IMG/VR virus record: IMGVR_UViG_3300025141_000210
Location: 1 to 43,271 of that record
Strand: one strand, 5' to 3'
Length of the DNA stretch: 43,271 bases
Source: a virus
Shown: positions 33,851 through 43,271 of the stretch, piece after piece
How the letters are laid out: every line of letters begins with the position of its first letter
Numbering within the stretch: the first letter of the stretch is position 1
Translations under genes and position numbers: made by a program
Notes under the pieces: model-generated
What the model was told of the DNA's origin: nothing
What the model saw: the letters and a program-made list of their open reading frames with translations, nothing else
The model's database searches: none

Positions 33851-35023
33851 GTGGCAACATTTGCAAATACATTAAGTCCGACACCATTTGGTGCTTTTGA
33901 TTCTGATACAGTCTTTCAAACAGAAGCTGACAACATGGTCACTTTTGTTAAAAGAAAGCTCGGTGATGACATATTGTCTGTTGAGCTTACCAAAAAACAG
34001 GTCTGGGCCTGCTTCGAGGAATCTTTCTTCCAGTATGGTCAAATTGTAAATGAGTACCAAGCCAGATCACAGATATCAACTTTTCTTGGAACTGCAACAG
34101 GTTCAATGTCGGGATCAGAACAAAAATACCCAAGAGATACTCTAGAGTTCTTGGCAAGGCAAGCAGAACCCTACGCGTTCGAAGCTTCAGTTGGAGGAAG
34201 CTATAATTCATTATCTGGATCCATTTCGCTTATCGCAGGGCAACAAGACTATGACTTATATGACAACTTGAAACAAGACGATGGCTCTCTTTTGTTTGAT
34301 TCCCCGCTTAATGTATACAGTACAAGAATGAAGATACAAGAAGTATTTCACTTCAACCCGCAGGCAGCCTATCGATTCTTTGACACAACGTCAGCTATTA
34401 ATTACCTTAATAATGAATTCTCTTTTGAATCATTTACTCCTGAAACAATGTTTTATGTTCTACCAGTTTTCGAAGACATACTTCGTGCTGGTCAAATGAA
34501 TGTTTCTCATAGGGTTCGAAGATCTAATTACTATTACAAGGTAATTGGAACCAAGATTAGGATCTTTCCAATGCCCACCGGTGATCAAACAAATAGAAAG
34601 CTTTGGGTCCGTGTAGGTTTTGCACCTGATCCTTTAAATCCACCTTTTGCTGACGGAACTATTGAGGGTGTCTCAAATCTATCTAACATTCCTTTCGGCG
34701 ACTTGCAGTATGAAAGAGTGAATAGCATCGGCCGCCAATGGGTAAGACAATATACACTTGCTTTATCAACTGAGCTCCTCGGCCATGTAAGGTCGAAATT
34801 TGGAACAGTGCCTGTCCCTAACTCTAGTGTGACATTAGACGGTTCAGCCCTAGTAACACAAGGCAGAGAAGATAAGAAAGATTTAGTAACTAAACTTAGA
34901 GAAATGCTTGATTCTCTTACTTACGATAAAATCATTGAAATGAATGCTACAAAATCAGAGAATATTCAAAAACAGCTCAAAACAATTCCGGTTCCAAACG
35001 GAAGAGCAATTACAATGGGGTAG
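33851..35023 (+). CDS. Neck/head-completion protein (T4 gp13-like)
   Basis: 390 residues from GTG 33851. GGAG (33839-33842) is 8 nt before this GTG but only 2 nt before the in-frame ATG 33845, so GTG is the better start. The N-terminus reads FVKRKLGDDILSVELTKKQV, a pattern common to phage head-tail adaptors. The C-terminal part reads LALSTELLGHVRSKFGTVPV, SSVTLDGSALVTQGREDKKD, which I associate with gp13-type neck proteins. These close the portal after packaging and receive the tail. T4 gp13 is 309 residues, so this one is longer. It is first in the connector group, ahead of gp14- and gp15-like genes. Confidence 0.65.
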   Translation: MATFANTLSPTPFGAFDSDTVFQTEADNMVTFVKRKLGDDILSVELTKKQVWACFEESFFQYGQIVNEYQARSQISTFLGTATGSMSGSEQKYPRDTLEFLARQAEPYAFEASVGGSYNSLSGSISLIAGQQDYDLYDNLKQDDGSLLFDSPLNVYSTRMKIQEVFHFNPQAAYRFFDTTSAINYLNNEFSFESFTPETMFYVLPVFEDILRAGQMNVSHRVRRSNYYYKVIGTKIRIFPMPTGDQTNRKLWVRVGFAPDPLNPPFADGTIEGVSNLSNIPFGDLQYERVNSIGRQWVRQYTLALSTELLGHVRSKFGTVPVPNSSVTLDGSALVTQGREDKKDLVTKLREMLDSLTYDKIIEMNATKSENIQKQLKTIPVPNGRAITMG

Positions 35024-35031
35024 GTTAAAAA

Positions 35032-35694
35032 TTGGCAAGGCTTTTCATTACACCTAGAGAGATAGACTTGGTCAATGACTTGACCAAAGAGCTCATAAAA
35101 GATGTTGTAGGTCAGAAGATCTATTACTACTCTATTTCTTTGTCAAAGACTAAGATAAATGAACTTTATGACGAAGCACCTGAGAAAATATTTGACAACC
35201 CAGTCGAAATAAATTGCTTTGTTAGCTATAAAGAACCCACGTATAAGTCAGGTAAGTTCGGAATCGATGAGATGGCAAATATCGAGGCTTATATACAAAA
35301 AAGAGATTTGATTGACAAGGGAATCGTGATTGACGTGGGAGATTTCTTCTCTTACGGCGAAGTTTTCTTTGAGATAACCTCAGCTACAACAATGAAGAAT
35401 TTGTTCGGTCAAATCGAGCACGGTGAAGGCTTTAGGATTCTTGGTAAGCAGGCACGTAAAGAGCAGTTTCTTACACATGTTATCGGACCAACAGATGAAA
35501 AATACAGTGATCCTGATGCTGTTCAAAAAACATTCGTTCAACAGCGAGGGTTTAAGGCTAATGAAGAGGGCGTCACTGGAGATGTTCGTGCGCTCCAAGA
35601 AAAAGGTGTTCTTGAGAAAAATACTTCAGGTCCTCATCAAGTTTCGCCCAAGGGTGATGACTCCGGTGCAGGCTCTGCTTTTTATGATGAGTGA
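35032..35694 (+). CDS. Neck protein (probable T4 gp14-like)
   Basis: 220 residues. The start is TTG 35032 with TAGGTT upstream. It reads VGQKIYYYSISLSKTKINEL, EKIFDNPVEINCFVSY, DVGDFFSYGEVFFEITSATT, NLFGQIEHGEGFRILGKQAR. The beta-rich body resembles head-closure proteins, and its order (gp13-like, this gene, gp15-like, sheath) parallels the T4 neck set. The C-terminal ~50 residues are polar and flexible (SPKGDDSGAGSAFYDE). It overlaps the next gene by GTGA. Assignment to gp14 leans on gene order and general pattern more than on a diagnostic motif. Confidence 0.55.
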   Translation: MARLFITPREIDLVNDLTKELIKDVVGQKIYYYSISLSKTKINELYDEAPEKIFDNPVEINCFVSYKEPTYKSGKFGIDEMANIEAYIQKRDLIDKGIVIDVGDFFSYGEVFFEITSATTMKNLFGQIEHGEGFRILGKQARKEQFLTHVIGPTDEKYSDPDAVQKTFVQQRGFKANEEGVTGDVRALQEKGVLEKNTSGPHQVSPKGDDSGAGSAFYDE

Positions 35695-36908
35695 GTAAGA
35701 AGATGTCAACTAGAGATAGCTTAAAAAAACCAGACGGCGCCAACCAATTTATCCCTTCAGGCTTAGAGGGTAATAATATCCCGACTGATTTTCATCTACC
35801 TCCTTGCGGGTTAGAAGATATTGACAAAGCATTCTTTAATCTTTTCGACCAGCAGCTTAATTTCAATGTTGAAAATAAAAGCAAAACGCTTACAGTCCCT
35901 GTTGTTTTTGCCACAGGTGAAAGATTTGCAATTGTAAAAAGACGAAAACCAATTCGGGACTCCGCAGGTGCCCTGATTTTACCAGTAATCTCTATTCGAC
36001 GAACAGGAATCGATCAAGCTCCGTCAACAGAAAGATTGGCAGACGTCGGCGACTTGGTTATCAAGAAAAGATTAAGTAGCAAAGATCCGAGATACCAAAA
36101 CTTGCTGAATAAGCCCAGTTTTAAAAATCAGGATAACGTCGCTGATGCTTCACATAATCTTAACAGCGCTAATCCAAAATCTTCAGACCCAGGAACAGTT
36201 AGTTCTCGCCGCCCCCGATCTCAAGAAACTGTAGATGTTCAAACCGGAAAATTGCTTGCTCCGGACTTAGGTAACAATATTTTTGAGATCTTAACCATAC
36301 CTTTCCCTCATTTTATATCTGTGAGTTACGAGGTTACATTCTGGACACAATACATGTCTCATATGAACCAACTTATAGAAAAGTTCGTTAGTTCATACAC
36401 AGGGAACAGGAATCAATTTAGAATCGAGACAGATAAAGGGTACTGGTTTGTAGCTTATCCGGCAAATGAAGTTCGAAGCGGAGATAACTTTGATGACTTC
36501 TCTCAAGAAGAGAGAATTGTTAGGTATACGTTTAATATGACAGTACCTGCTTATATTGTCGCCACACAAAATCCAGGCCAAATGTCACCAATAAGAAGTT
36601 ATGTTTCTGCACCAGACGTAAGCTTTGATATGTACACAGCAAATGCTGAAATTGTCAACCACCCCCCGCGATTACCCAATCCTACAGGTGATATCAGCAA
36701 ATTCACACTGTCAGATATTGAACAAATAAATCCAGCCGGCAACGAAGTAGAAGACCCAAGAATGACTTACTTAAAAGCAGTAAACAAGATTAGGAATCCT
36801 TTCTCTGGAAAAGATGAAATTGAGTACTTAAAGGTTCTTACCCGAAATCAACGTCAAGGTGAGACTGTTGTCAGCGCACGAATAATCGATAAGATTGGTG
36901 AGATCTAA
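35691..36908 (+). CDS. Tail-terminator / sheath-stabiliser protein (probable T4 gp15-like)
   Basis: 405 residues from GTG 35691 (overlapping the upstream stop); ATG 35703 is an equally possible start four codons later. Residues ~190-300 carry the recognisable part: EILTIPFPHFISVSYEVTFW, QYMSHMNQLIEKFVSS, DKGYWFVAYPANEVRSGDN and RYTFNMTVPAYIVA. This fits the terminator fold that caps the tail tube and sheath and joins them to the neck. It is longer than T4 gp15 (272 residues), with a polar N-terminal extension and a C-terminal extension ending VVSARIIDKIGEI. Position directly before the sheath genes supports the call. Confidence 0.6.
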   Translation: MSKKMSTRDSLKKPDGANQFIPSGLEGNNIPTDFHLPPCGLEDIDKAFFNLFDQQLNFNVENKSKTLTVPVVFATGERFAIVKRRKPIRDSAGALILPVISIRRTGIDQAPSTERLADVGDLVIKKRLSSKDPRYQNLLNKPSFKNQDNVADASHNLNSANPKSSDPGTVSSRRPRSQETVDVQTGKLLAPDLGNNIFEILTIPFPHFISVSYEVTFWTQYMSHMNQLIEKFVSSYTGNRNQFRIETDKGYWFVAYPANEVRSGDNFDDFSQEERIVRYTFNMTVPAYIVATQNPGQMSPIRSYVSAPDVSFDMYTANAEIVNHPPRLPNPTGDISKFTLSDIEQINPAGNEVEDPRMTYLKAVNKIRNPFSGKDEIEYLKVLTRNQRQGETVVSARIIDKIGEI

Positions 36909-36976
36909 GGACATTTGAGTTCTCCCTCTATAATTATTATGTTAATATAGCGATCGCTGCACAGGAGATTAATCAC

Positions 36977-39900
36977 ATGGCAGAAAAGACTTTTAGATCT
37001 CCCGGGGTATTTCAGCAGGAAGTGGACGCAACTCAACGTGTTAGTCCACCTCTTGGAACACCCGCGGGAATTATTGGACTGTCACAAAAAGGCCCCGCAT
37101 TCGTACCTGTTACTGTGACAGAAGAATCATTCAAAACAAAGCTTGGGTCCTTAGACTCAAAAATGTTCGGCCCATATGCAGTTAATGAATTTTTAAAGCA
37201 TAAAGATGCTGTAACTTATGTGAGAATTCTAGGCGGAGGTTCTAATTCATCTTCGTCGGATATTTCAACAACTGAGAATCAGGGATCTGTGAAAAATGCT
37301 GGTTTTGTTTTATCACCTGTGACAACAGATCCCAGGCAAGTAAAAGGAGCAGTTCAAATTCTCGCTGCAAGACACTATGTGTCGGCTTCTGAGGTTTATT
37401 CTCCAAGGTACTTTACTGACAACGATTCTTTTCCTAGTGGAGGAGCTGATGGATTTGTCAATCTCGTAAGAGCAGTTATCTTTACTACGAATGATTCAGC
37501 AGTAGGTGTGCTCAGCGGCTCAGAATTTGCTAGTGCACTTAATTCTTTAGATCCAGCTGTGGGTGAAACGGCAACTCTTGGATCTGCTGGAACAATGCTG
37601 AATAAGTTTAAATTGTTTGTTTCATCTTCATCTGATTCATTTTCAACAACTGATTCACAGGCAGGTGTTAAGGTATTTACAGCATCACTGGATCCTCGTG
37701 ACAAAGATTATGTTAGAAATATTTTAAATACCAATCCTGATAAATTCGAAGAAGAACAGCATTTGCTCTATGCAGCATATGATGTACCCGCTTCAATTGC
37801 GACTGTTACAAATAATGGCGTGGGTGTTGCAATGCTTTCTGGGTCTTCAAACACCTCAGGAAATAACCCTGCCGGCGACACGTTTTTAAATGCATTCGGA
37901 AGATTTGATACGCGATATACAACGCCAAGAACAACTATGTTCATATCACAACCGTACGGAAACAAAGAATTTGACCTATTTTACTTCGAGGCTTTGGATG
38001 ATGGAATATATGCTAATGATAAAATTAAAATTTCAATTGCTAACGTCAAAGGGTCAACTAACCCATTAGATCCCTACAGTACATTTACGGTTTTTGTTCG
38101 TAAATACGATGATACTGACAAATCTCCTGAGATCCTGGAGCAATATCCTAGGTGCACTCTCAATCCTGACTCTGAGACATTTATTGGTACCATGATTGGA
38201 GATAGAAGGCTCAAGTTTAATTTTGACGCTGTAAATGAAAACGAAAGAAAGCTATACTCTGTCGGAACCTATCCTATCAAGTCTAACTTAGTGAGGGTTG
38301 TCTTAAGTGATGCTCTTAAAAGCGGCGAAGTTCCCAAAGATAGTCTTCCTTTTGGCTTTGAAGGCCTCCCAGTACTTAAGACAAATGATTCTTTGACTGA
38401 TATACCTACAGGATTTTCAAGATTGTATGCAGATGGATTCGAGACAGGAACCCCAGGATCTATGCAGATATCAGGATCTATTCTGCCTCCAGTACCATAT
38501 GTTTTCAAGATAACAAGAGGTAAGGTGGCCGAAAACAGCGCGTTCGCCGGTTACCCAGGAAGCACTGAACAAGTAGAAAATCAGCTTTACTGGGGTGTTA
38601 AGACACACTTGCTAGCCCCTGATACTGAGCTTCACCCAAATGCCAGCGGCAAAGTTGGTTCAGCCCCTTTGCAGTTTAACACATTCAAGGGTTTGGATAG
38701 GGGACTCCTCGATATGCTCAAGTTCTCGGGCATTGAGAAAATGGATGTCCTCGTCACAGGCTCAGGTCAAAATACTTTCAATAATAACAAATTTACTCTT
38801 GGGAGAGTAGCACTTTCTGCCCAGGCCGGAGACTCAGCAACAGGCTTCTATAGTGATGCGGATATTACCGGTTCAGCCGAGTCTTATATGAGAGAAGCAG
38901 CTTACTTAAGAGATGCCAGCCTTGATAATACTTCTTACACAGCAACAGATGGAACTCGCGCTAACAGGATTACATTGGCAACATTAGCTGCACAGACTTC
39001 TTCTGTAACATTTAACAAGTTCACTGATTACGCTAAATTTACTAATGTGTTCTATGGTGGTTTCGATGGATTTAATATTCTTGATAAAAATGCTTCAAGA
39101 ATGAACGATAAGTCAATCTCTGTTGATGAAGGAGCTTCAGCAGCGTTTGTTTCTCCCGGTTTATCTTCAAATGTTGCAGGCACCGGAATAGAAAATAGTG
39201 GAATTAATTCTTATCGAGCAGCAACGCTTGCGATGCTAGATCCCTATAAGACAGATATCAATATACTTGCAATTCCAGGCGTCAGAGAGCCATTTGTTAC
39301 AGATTTCGTTCTTGAGAAGAACACTGACTATGGTATGTCTTTCTATGTCATGGATATTCCGGGCTATGATAGCAGCGGAAACAGGCTTTATGATGACTCA
39401 GTTGCAAGAGTCGACGTTCAAAAAACAGTTGATAAATTCGAAGGGCGCGCCACAAATAATAGTTCTGCCGCTACATACTTTCCTGATGTATCAATTAAAG
39501 ATCTTGATAACAATAGAATCGTGGATGTTCCTTCGTCGGTCATCGCAGTTGGCGCACTCGGAAACAACGATAAAGCCGCAGCTCCCTGGTATGCCCCTGC
39601 TGGATTCAATCGGGGTGCCCTAGAAAATGTAGTTTCTTCTAAATCTCGTTTAAATGCAGCTGACAAAGATGCATTGTATGATGCAAGAATTAATCCGATC
39701 GCAACATTCCCCCGCCTCAGAGGCGGAAATCCCGGGTATGTGATCTTTGGGCAGAAAACGCTCCAGCAAGCACAGTCGGCGCTTGATAGAGTAAATGTTA
39801 GAAGAATGTTACTTGATGTTAAGCGACAAATTATCAACGTCGCAAATAACTTTGTCTTTGAACAAAATACCCCCGCGCTCAGAAAGAAATTTGTTGCGCG

Positions 39901-40102
39901 TGTCGCTCCTCTTCTTGCTGCTGTTCAAGCCCGCAGCGGCATTGAGAAGTTCAGGGTAATCATGGACGACACTAATAATTCACGCCTAGACATTGAAGAA
40001 AATAGATTAAACGGTAAGATTATTCTTGTTCCTACAAGAGCAATTGAGTTTATTTCTCTCGACTTTGTTATTACAGATGCCGGCGCGAGTTTTAAAGACT
40101 AG
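36977..40102 (+). CDS. Tail sheath protein, copy 1 (T4 gp18-like)
   Basis: 1041 residues; T4 gp18 is 659. The N-terminus has the sheath signature: RSPGVFQQEVDAT, TPAGIIGLSQKGPAFVPVTV, FGPYAVNEFLKHKDAVTYVR (residues ~7-85). The C-terminus has the polymerising core: KTLQQAQSALDRVNVRRMLL, DVKRQIINVANNFVFEQNTP, IEKFRVIMDD and ILVPTRAIEFISLDFVI. Between them ~700 residues include large insertions, probably outward-facing domains. It forms the contractile sheath around the tube. The ribosome site is AGGAG before ATG 36977. It is followed after 29 bp by a paralog. In the upstream gap, AGCGATCGCT (36949-36958) is a perfect palindrome of unclear meaning. Confidence 0.92.
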   Translation: MAEKTFRSPGVFQQEVDATQRVSPPLGTPAGIIGLSQKGPAFVPVTVTEESFKTKLGSLDSKMFGPYAVNEFLKHKDAVTYVRILGGGSNSSSSDISTTENQGSVKNAGFVLSPVTTDPRQVKGAVQILAARHYVSASEVYSPRYFTDNDSFPSGGADGFVNLVRAVIFTTNDSAVGVLSGSEFASALNSLDPAVGETATLGSAGTMLNKFKLFVSSSSDSFSTTDSQAGVKVFTASLDPRDKDYVRNILNTNPDKFEEEQHLLYAAYDVPASIATVTNNGVGVAMLSGSSNTSGNNPAGDTFLNAFGRFDTRYTTPRTTMFISQPYGNKEFDLFYFEALDDGIYANDKIKISIANVKGSTNPLDPYSTFTVFVRKYDDTDKSPEILEQYPRCTLNPDSETFIGTMIGDRRLKFNFDAVNENERKLYSVGTYPIKSNLVRVVLSDALKSGEVPKDSLPFGFEGLPVLKTNDSLTDIPTGFSRLYADGFETGTPGSMQISGSILPPVPYVFKITRGKVAENSAFAGYPGSTEQVENQLYWGVKTHLLAPDTELHPNASGKVGSAPLQFNTFKGLDRGLLDMLKFSGIEKMDVLVTGSGQNTFNNNKFTLGRVALSAQAGDSATGFYSDADITGSAESYMREAAYLRDASLDNTSYTATDGTRANRITLATLAAQTSSVTFNKFTDYAKFTNVFYGGFDGFNILDKNASRMNDKSISVDEGASAAFVSPGLSSNVAGTGIENSGINSYRAATLAMLDPYKTDINILAIPGVREPFVTDFVLEKNTDYGMSFYVMDIPGYDSSGNRLYDDSVARVDVQKTVDKFEGRATNNSSAATYFPDVSIKDLDNNRIVDVPSSVIAVGALGNNDKAAAPWYAPAGFNRGALENVVSSKSRLNAADKDALYDARINPIATFPRLRGGNPGYVIFGQKTLQQAQSALDRVNVRRMLLDVKRQIINVANNFVFEQNTPALRKKFVARVAPLLAAVQARSGIEKFRVIMDDTNNSRLDIEENRLNGKIILVPTRAIEFISLDFVITDAGASFKD

Positions 40103-40131
40103 ATATATATGAATGATATTGGAGTTTGAGA

Positions 40132-43100
40132 ATGGCTGAAAACATCCCAGGCGTACGAGCGCAAGAGTATGACGCTTCTAGTTCACCAGCACGTGGTGCT
40201 GATGGAATTCCTGCAGGCGTAATTGGTACTGCTTTAGAAGGTCCCGCATTTGTTCCTGTAACGGTCGGCAATTATGGCGAATTTCAACAGATATTCGGCA
40301 TGACAGATAAAGTCACTGAGAAAAGCTTGTTTGGCCCAGTTGCCGCTGAGCAGTGGCTGAAAAACGCAAATGCCTTGACTTATGTGAGAGTCCTAGGCGC
40401 CGGCGACGGAAAAACAAGAAATGTTAATGACACTGTAACTAATGCAGGATTTGTTGTCGGTGAAGAGCTTCCTTTAGACACAGGATTCTTGGGTAGCAAT
40501 ATTTATGCTAATTCAACTGATCCTAGCGCGTTAGGAAGAACATATTTCTTGGGTTGCTATATGTCAGAGTCTGCTGGCTCAACAATATTTACAGATGCCA
40601 ATATTCAGACCCATCCCACCGAGCTTGCTCATCCAATTCTTAGAGGCGTACTTTTCGCAGCCTCTGGAACATCGCTGACTCTCTCTTGCTCAAACGGGAC
40701 AGCGGTAAATAATGACCCCGGTGCAACTTCTACCACAGAGTCTAGCGTTGGTTTTATAACAGGTACTGTTGATTTTGCAAAAGATAGTGCTGTACCTATG
40801 TTCACTATGATCATCAAGGGCTTAAAGAATACAGATGATAATGTCATCACTGCATCTTTAGATCCTTCAACTGGGAATTATTTCCCAACTAAGTTTAACA
40901 CAGATCCAGCGCTCCTGCAGCAACGCGGTCATCTTCTTTACACACACTATGACGTATTCCCTCAATATGCTGTAGTTACAGGCTCCGGAATTACACAGCA
41001 AGGGCCGAACCTAATAAATAATACTGCTGAGCTATATGTCGGATCATCTGATTGCGTCTTCTTGACAACAGGTTCAACCGCTAGAAATACACTTTCCGGT
41101 GACGTACCAAACTATGAAGGATTCCAGTCTCGATTTGCTCACGCTCGATCTCCGTGGATTGTATCCCAGAAGTTTGGTGGATCTGCAAAAAATCTATTTA
41201 GAATTCATGCCCAAAGCGACGGAGTCCTTAAGTCAAAAGCAAACGACCCTGCAGGAGCGAATACGAAATTTAAAATCTCAATAGCAGATATCGATGCTAG
41301 CAACGAGACGTTCACGCTTATAGTTAGAGACTTTTATGATCAAGATCCACCCTCACAGCAGAATGTCTTAAAGACATATACTTCGCTTAGCTTAAATCCA
41401 AGTTCTGCTCAATATATTGGTCGAATAATTGGAGATAGAAGAGTAAGCTATGATTTTGATCAACCTGCTGGAAGCCAAAAAATAATCATTGAGGGAAAAT
41501 ACGCAAACCCCGCTGACTCTAATCTTATTAGAGTTGAGCTTGCACCAGAGCTAGAGAACGGTGAAATAGATTCTAGTGCTCTACCCGTAGGGTTTAGAGG
41601 GTTAGATCACCTAATCACGTCAGGAAGCTCTCCGATGACTTCACCGCCAGATACAAATTTACAAGCTAATAATACAGATATCTTAAAGAGGGTTGTCGAG
41701 CCACCAACACCGTTCAGGCAAGACTTGTTAATGGCATCTGGTACTATACTAGCTAGGGCCAATGGCGCTCTTTTCTGGGGCGTCCAATTCCAGCGTAAGG
41801 AACAACTAGCCAGACCGAATGCCGATTCTCAAATTGACAACACAGTAGTTAACCTTACTAAGTTTTTCCCTAACTTTTATGGTGCAAACAGCGCTAACAT
41901 GAACGTGATGACAGGGTCCAACCCAGGTCAGACTACTTCTAGTGGAATCATCTTCGACTCAGATGTGTTCAACAATAATGGATTTTCTCTGGAAAATATT
42001 CGAGTCATGACAGGCTCTGGTCCAAATAACGATCTTGTTTTAAGTACTGCTGCCGGAGATAAGGAGTGGCGATACGTACGCGACGGAAACATTGTAACAA
42101 ACGATGTTGCGAAAACCCGCGCATGGCAAGTCTCTGATACAAACAGCCCACATGTTCGCAGCAGGTCTAAGTTCTCTCTGCCAATCCAGGGCGGCTGGGA
42201 CGGAGTTAATATCTTCGATTCTAGCGAAGCAAATCTTACAGAGAAGGCTGCCAAGGGCGACATGGACGACTCAAATAGAGGTCAAAATGATGGTCCTACT
42301 GTTGCTGCATATTACACAGCACTCAATGTAATGGCAGATAAATCTGATGTTGACATTCAACTTCTTGCAATTCCTGGAATTCGCCAAGAAACAATTACAG
42401 ATCGTGCGATAACTAAGGTTGAACAAAGATTTGACGCTCTTTATATCATGGATATCGAAGAAAGGGATAACGTAAACACAGTCGTTACATCGTCGGCCCA
42501 ACTCCCCGTTGTTTCAAATACTGTGACATCTTTCGAAGGAAGATCGTTGGATACCTCATTCGCTGCAGCATACTTTCCAAATGTTTCCTTGAAGGTAACA
42601 CAGAAGAGGCTGAACTCGCAGACAAGAAACATCATTGAAGACCCAACACTTGTGACAGTGCCACCCTCAGCAGTAGTCCTTGGTGCTTTTGCAACAAACG
42701 ACCGCATCGCCTTCCCATGGTTCGCACCCGCTGGTTTTACAAGGGGCGCAATGAGCGATGTAGTTTCCTCTGAAGTTTCTTTGACCAGAGATGATATGGA
42801 GGACCTCGTGGGTGTTGATATTAATCCGATCCAGTCATTCCCAGGATCAGATGGTCCAGTTGTTTACGGCCAAAGAACTCTGCAACAAGCAGCTTCTGCT
42901 CTTGATCGAGTTAATGTCCGGCGTCTACTAATTGACGTAAGAAGATCAGTCCGCGCAGCCGCCAATTCTATCTTGTTTGAACCAAACAGAGAGGCTACGC
43001 TGGCTAAGCTCAGCGCACAAGTTCGACCAATTTTAAAGAATGTCCAGCAAAATGCGGGTATTGACAGATTTAAAGTTCTCATTGATTCTTCTACGACAAC

Positions 43101-43218
43101 GCAGGCAGATATTGAGAACAACACAGTTCGAGGTAAAATTTTCTTACAACCTACTCGAACAGCAGAGTTTATCTCTCTTGACTTTGTTGTTACTAATGCA
43201 GGCGTTAAAGGAATTTAA
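40132..43218 (+). CDS. Tail sheath protein, copy 2 (T4 gp18-like)
   Basis: 1028 residues from ATG 40132 (GGAG at 40121-40124, 7 nt away); a TTG two codons earlier is less likely. It has the same architecture as the preceding sheath: ENIPGVRAQEYDASS, IPAGVIGTALEGPAFVPVTV, FGPVAAEQWLKNANALTYVR at the start and RTLQQAASALDRVNVRRLLI, DVRRSVRAAANSILFEPN and FLQPTRTAEFISLDFVVTN at the end. The middle is alignable in blocks (IGDRRVSYDFDQ against IGDRRLKFNFDA) but much diverged. It could be co-assembled with copy 1, form a distinct sheath zone, or be an alternative form. Confidence 0.9.
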   Translation: MAENIPGVRAQEYDASSSPARGADGIPAGVIGTALEGPAFVPVTVGNYGEFQQIFGMTDKVTEKSLFGPVAAEQWLKNANALTYVRVLGAGDGKTRNVNDTVTNAGFVVGEELPLDTGFLGSNIYANSTDPSALGRTYFLGCYMSESAGSTIFTDANIQTHPTELAHPILRGVLFAASGTSLTLSCSNGTAVNNDPGATSTTESSVGFITGTVDFAKDSAVPMFTMIIKGLKNTDDNVITASLDPSTGNYFPTKFNTDPALLQQRGHLLYTHYDVFPQYAVVTGSGITQQGPNLINNTAELYVGSSDCVFLTTGSTARNTLSGDVPNYEGFQSRFAHARSPWIVSQKFGGSAKNLFRIHAQSDGVLKSKANDPAGANTKFKISIADIDASNETFTLIVRDFYDQDPPSQQNVLKTYTSLSLNPSSAQYIGRIIGDRRVSYDFDQPAGSQKIIIEGKYANPADSNLIRVELAPELENGEIDSSALPVGFRGLDHLITSGSSPMTSPPDTNLQANNTDILKRVVEPPTPFRQDLLMASGTILARANGALFWGVQFQRKEQLARPNADSQIDNTVVNLTKFFPNFYGANSANMNVMTGSNPGQTTSSGIIFDSDVFNNNGFSLENIRVMTGSGPNNDLVLSTAAGDKEWRYVRDGNIVTNDVAKTRAWQVSDTNSPHVRSRSKFSLPIQGGWDGVNIFDSSEANLTEKAAKGDMDDSNRGQNDGPTVAAYYTALNVMADKSDVDIQLLAIPGIRQETITDRAITKVEQRFDALYIMDIEERDNVNTVVTSSAQLPVVSNTVTSFEGRSLDTSFAAAYFPNVSLKVTQKRLNSQTRNIIEDPTLVTVPPSAVVLGAFATNDRIAFPWFAPAGFTRGAMSDVVSSEVSLTRDDMEDLVGVDINPIQSFPGSDGPVVYGQRTLQQAASALDRVNVRRLLIDVRRSVRAAANSILFEPNREATLAKLSAQVRPILKNVQQNAGIDRFKVLIDSSTTTQADIENNTVRGKIFLQPTRTAEFISLDFVVTNAGVKGI

Positions 43219-43223
43219 CAGAC

Positions 43224-43271
43224 ATGAGAATATTTTTACCTGTAGCATATATTTATAATGAGAGAGATGTT
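43224..43271 (+). CDS. Start of a further gene, truncated by window edge
   Basis: Sixteen open codons from ATG 43224, reading MRIFLPVAYIYNERDV to the edge. AAAGGA (43207-43212) lies about 11 nt upstream, and the ATG is 5 bp after the sheath stop, as in the rest of this tight operon. It does not look like the start of a tail tube protein, which follows the sheath in T4. Too short for a call. Confidence 0.42.
   Translation, partial: MRIFLPVAYIYNERDV

Noticed and set aside
36949-36958. AGCGATCGCT palindrome as a cyanobacterial HIP1 site
   Set aside because: GCGATCGC is the HIP1 core, but I find it only once by eye in 43 kb. That gives no support for a cyanobacterial host.
43248-43257. TATATTTATA near the right edge as a promoter
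   Set aside because: It matches 22308-22317, but here it falls within a probable new coding frame. In AT-rich DNA the match is weak evidence.

Overview
This window is a block of late genes from a tailed double-stranded DNA phage with a contractile tail (myovirus morphology). All convincing genes lie on the + strand, packed tightly with frequent stop/start overlaps. The head and packaging genes are T4-like in family: gp17-like terminase, gp20-like portal, gp21-like prohead protease, gp22-like scaffold, gp23-like capsid, gp13/14/15-like neck proteins and gp18-like sheath. They are divergent, and several proteins are much larger than in T4. The DNA is AT-rich, and no host can be named from the sequence alone. 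There are no tRNAs, insertion sequences or CRISPR arrays that I can see.

Layout. (1) 1-578: the 3' end of an alanine-rich fibre-like gene, closed by a strong TTCG-loop terminator. (2) 622-3065: two tandem DUF2827 (glycosyltransferase-like) paralogs, followed by the wreck of a hexapeptide-repeat acyltransferase gene. (3) 3121-17337: eight genes for large, mostly uncharacterised virion (tail/baseplate-type) proteins built from re-used domains: a shared N-terminal domain, fibronectin-III-like domains, a shared C-terminal domain and a LamG-like lectin domain. (4) 17337-22302: a DNA-metabolism cassette with a RuvC-like resolvase, a zinc-finger/Toprim primase, one polypeptide that fuses Mre11-type nuclease to Rad50-type ATPase (T4 gp47+gp46), and a small zinc-finger protein. 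(5) 22342-33641: packaging and head assembly, with terminase, portal, protease, five small unknown proteins, a bS21-like ribosomal protein, an acidic scaffold and the major capsid protein, followed by a second terminator-like hairpin. (6) 33851-43218: neck and connector proteins and two consecutive very large tail sheath proteins. A further gene probably starts at the right edge.

How the genes work together: scaffold, protease and capsid build and mature the prohead on the portal; terminase fills it; the neck proteins close it and join it to the sheath-bearing tail; the large region-3 proteins probably form the baseplate and host-contact structures. The recombination genes would process replication intermediates before packaging. 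The bS21-like protein could enter host ribosomes. The DUF2827 genes may modify glycans of the virion or host surface. The points most worth following up are the Mre11-Rad50 fusion, the bS21 homolog inside the head operon, the twin sheath genes, and the decaying sugar-modification locus.
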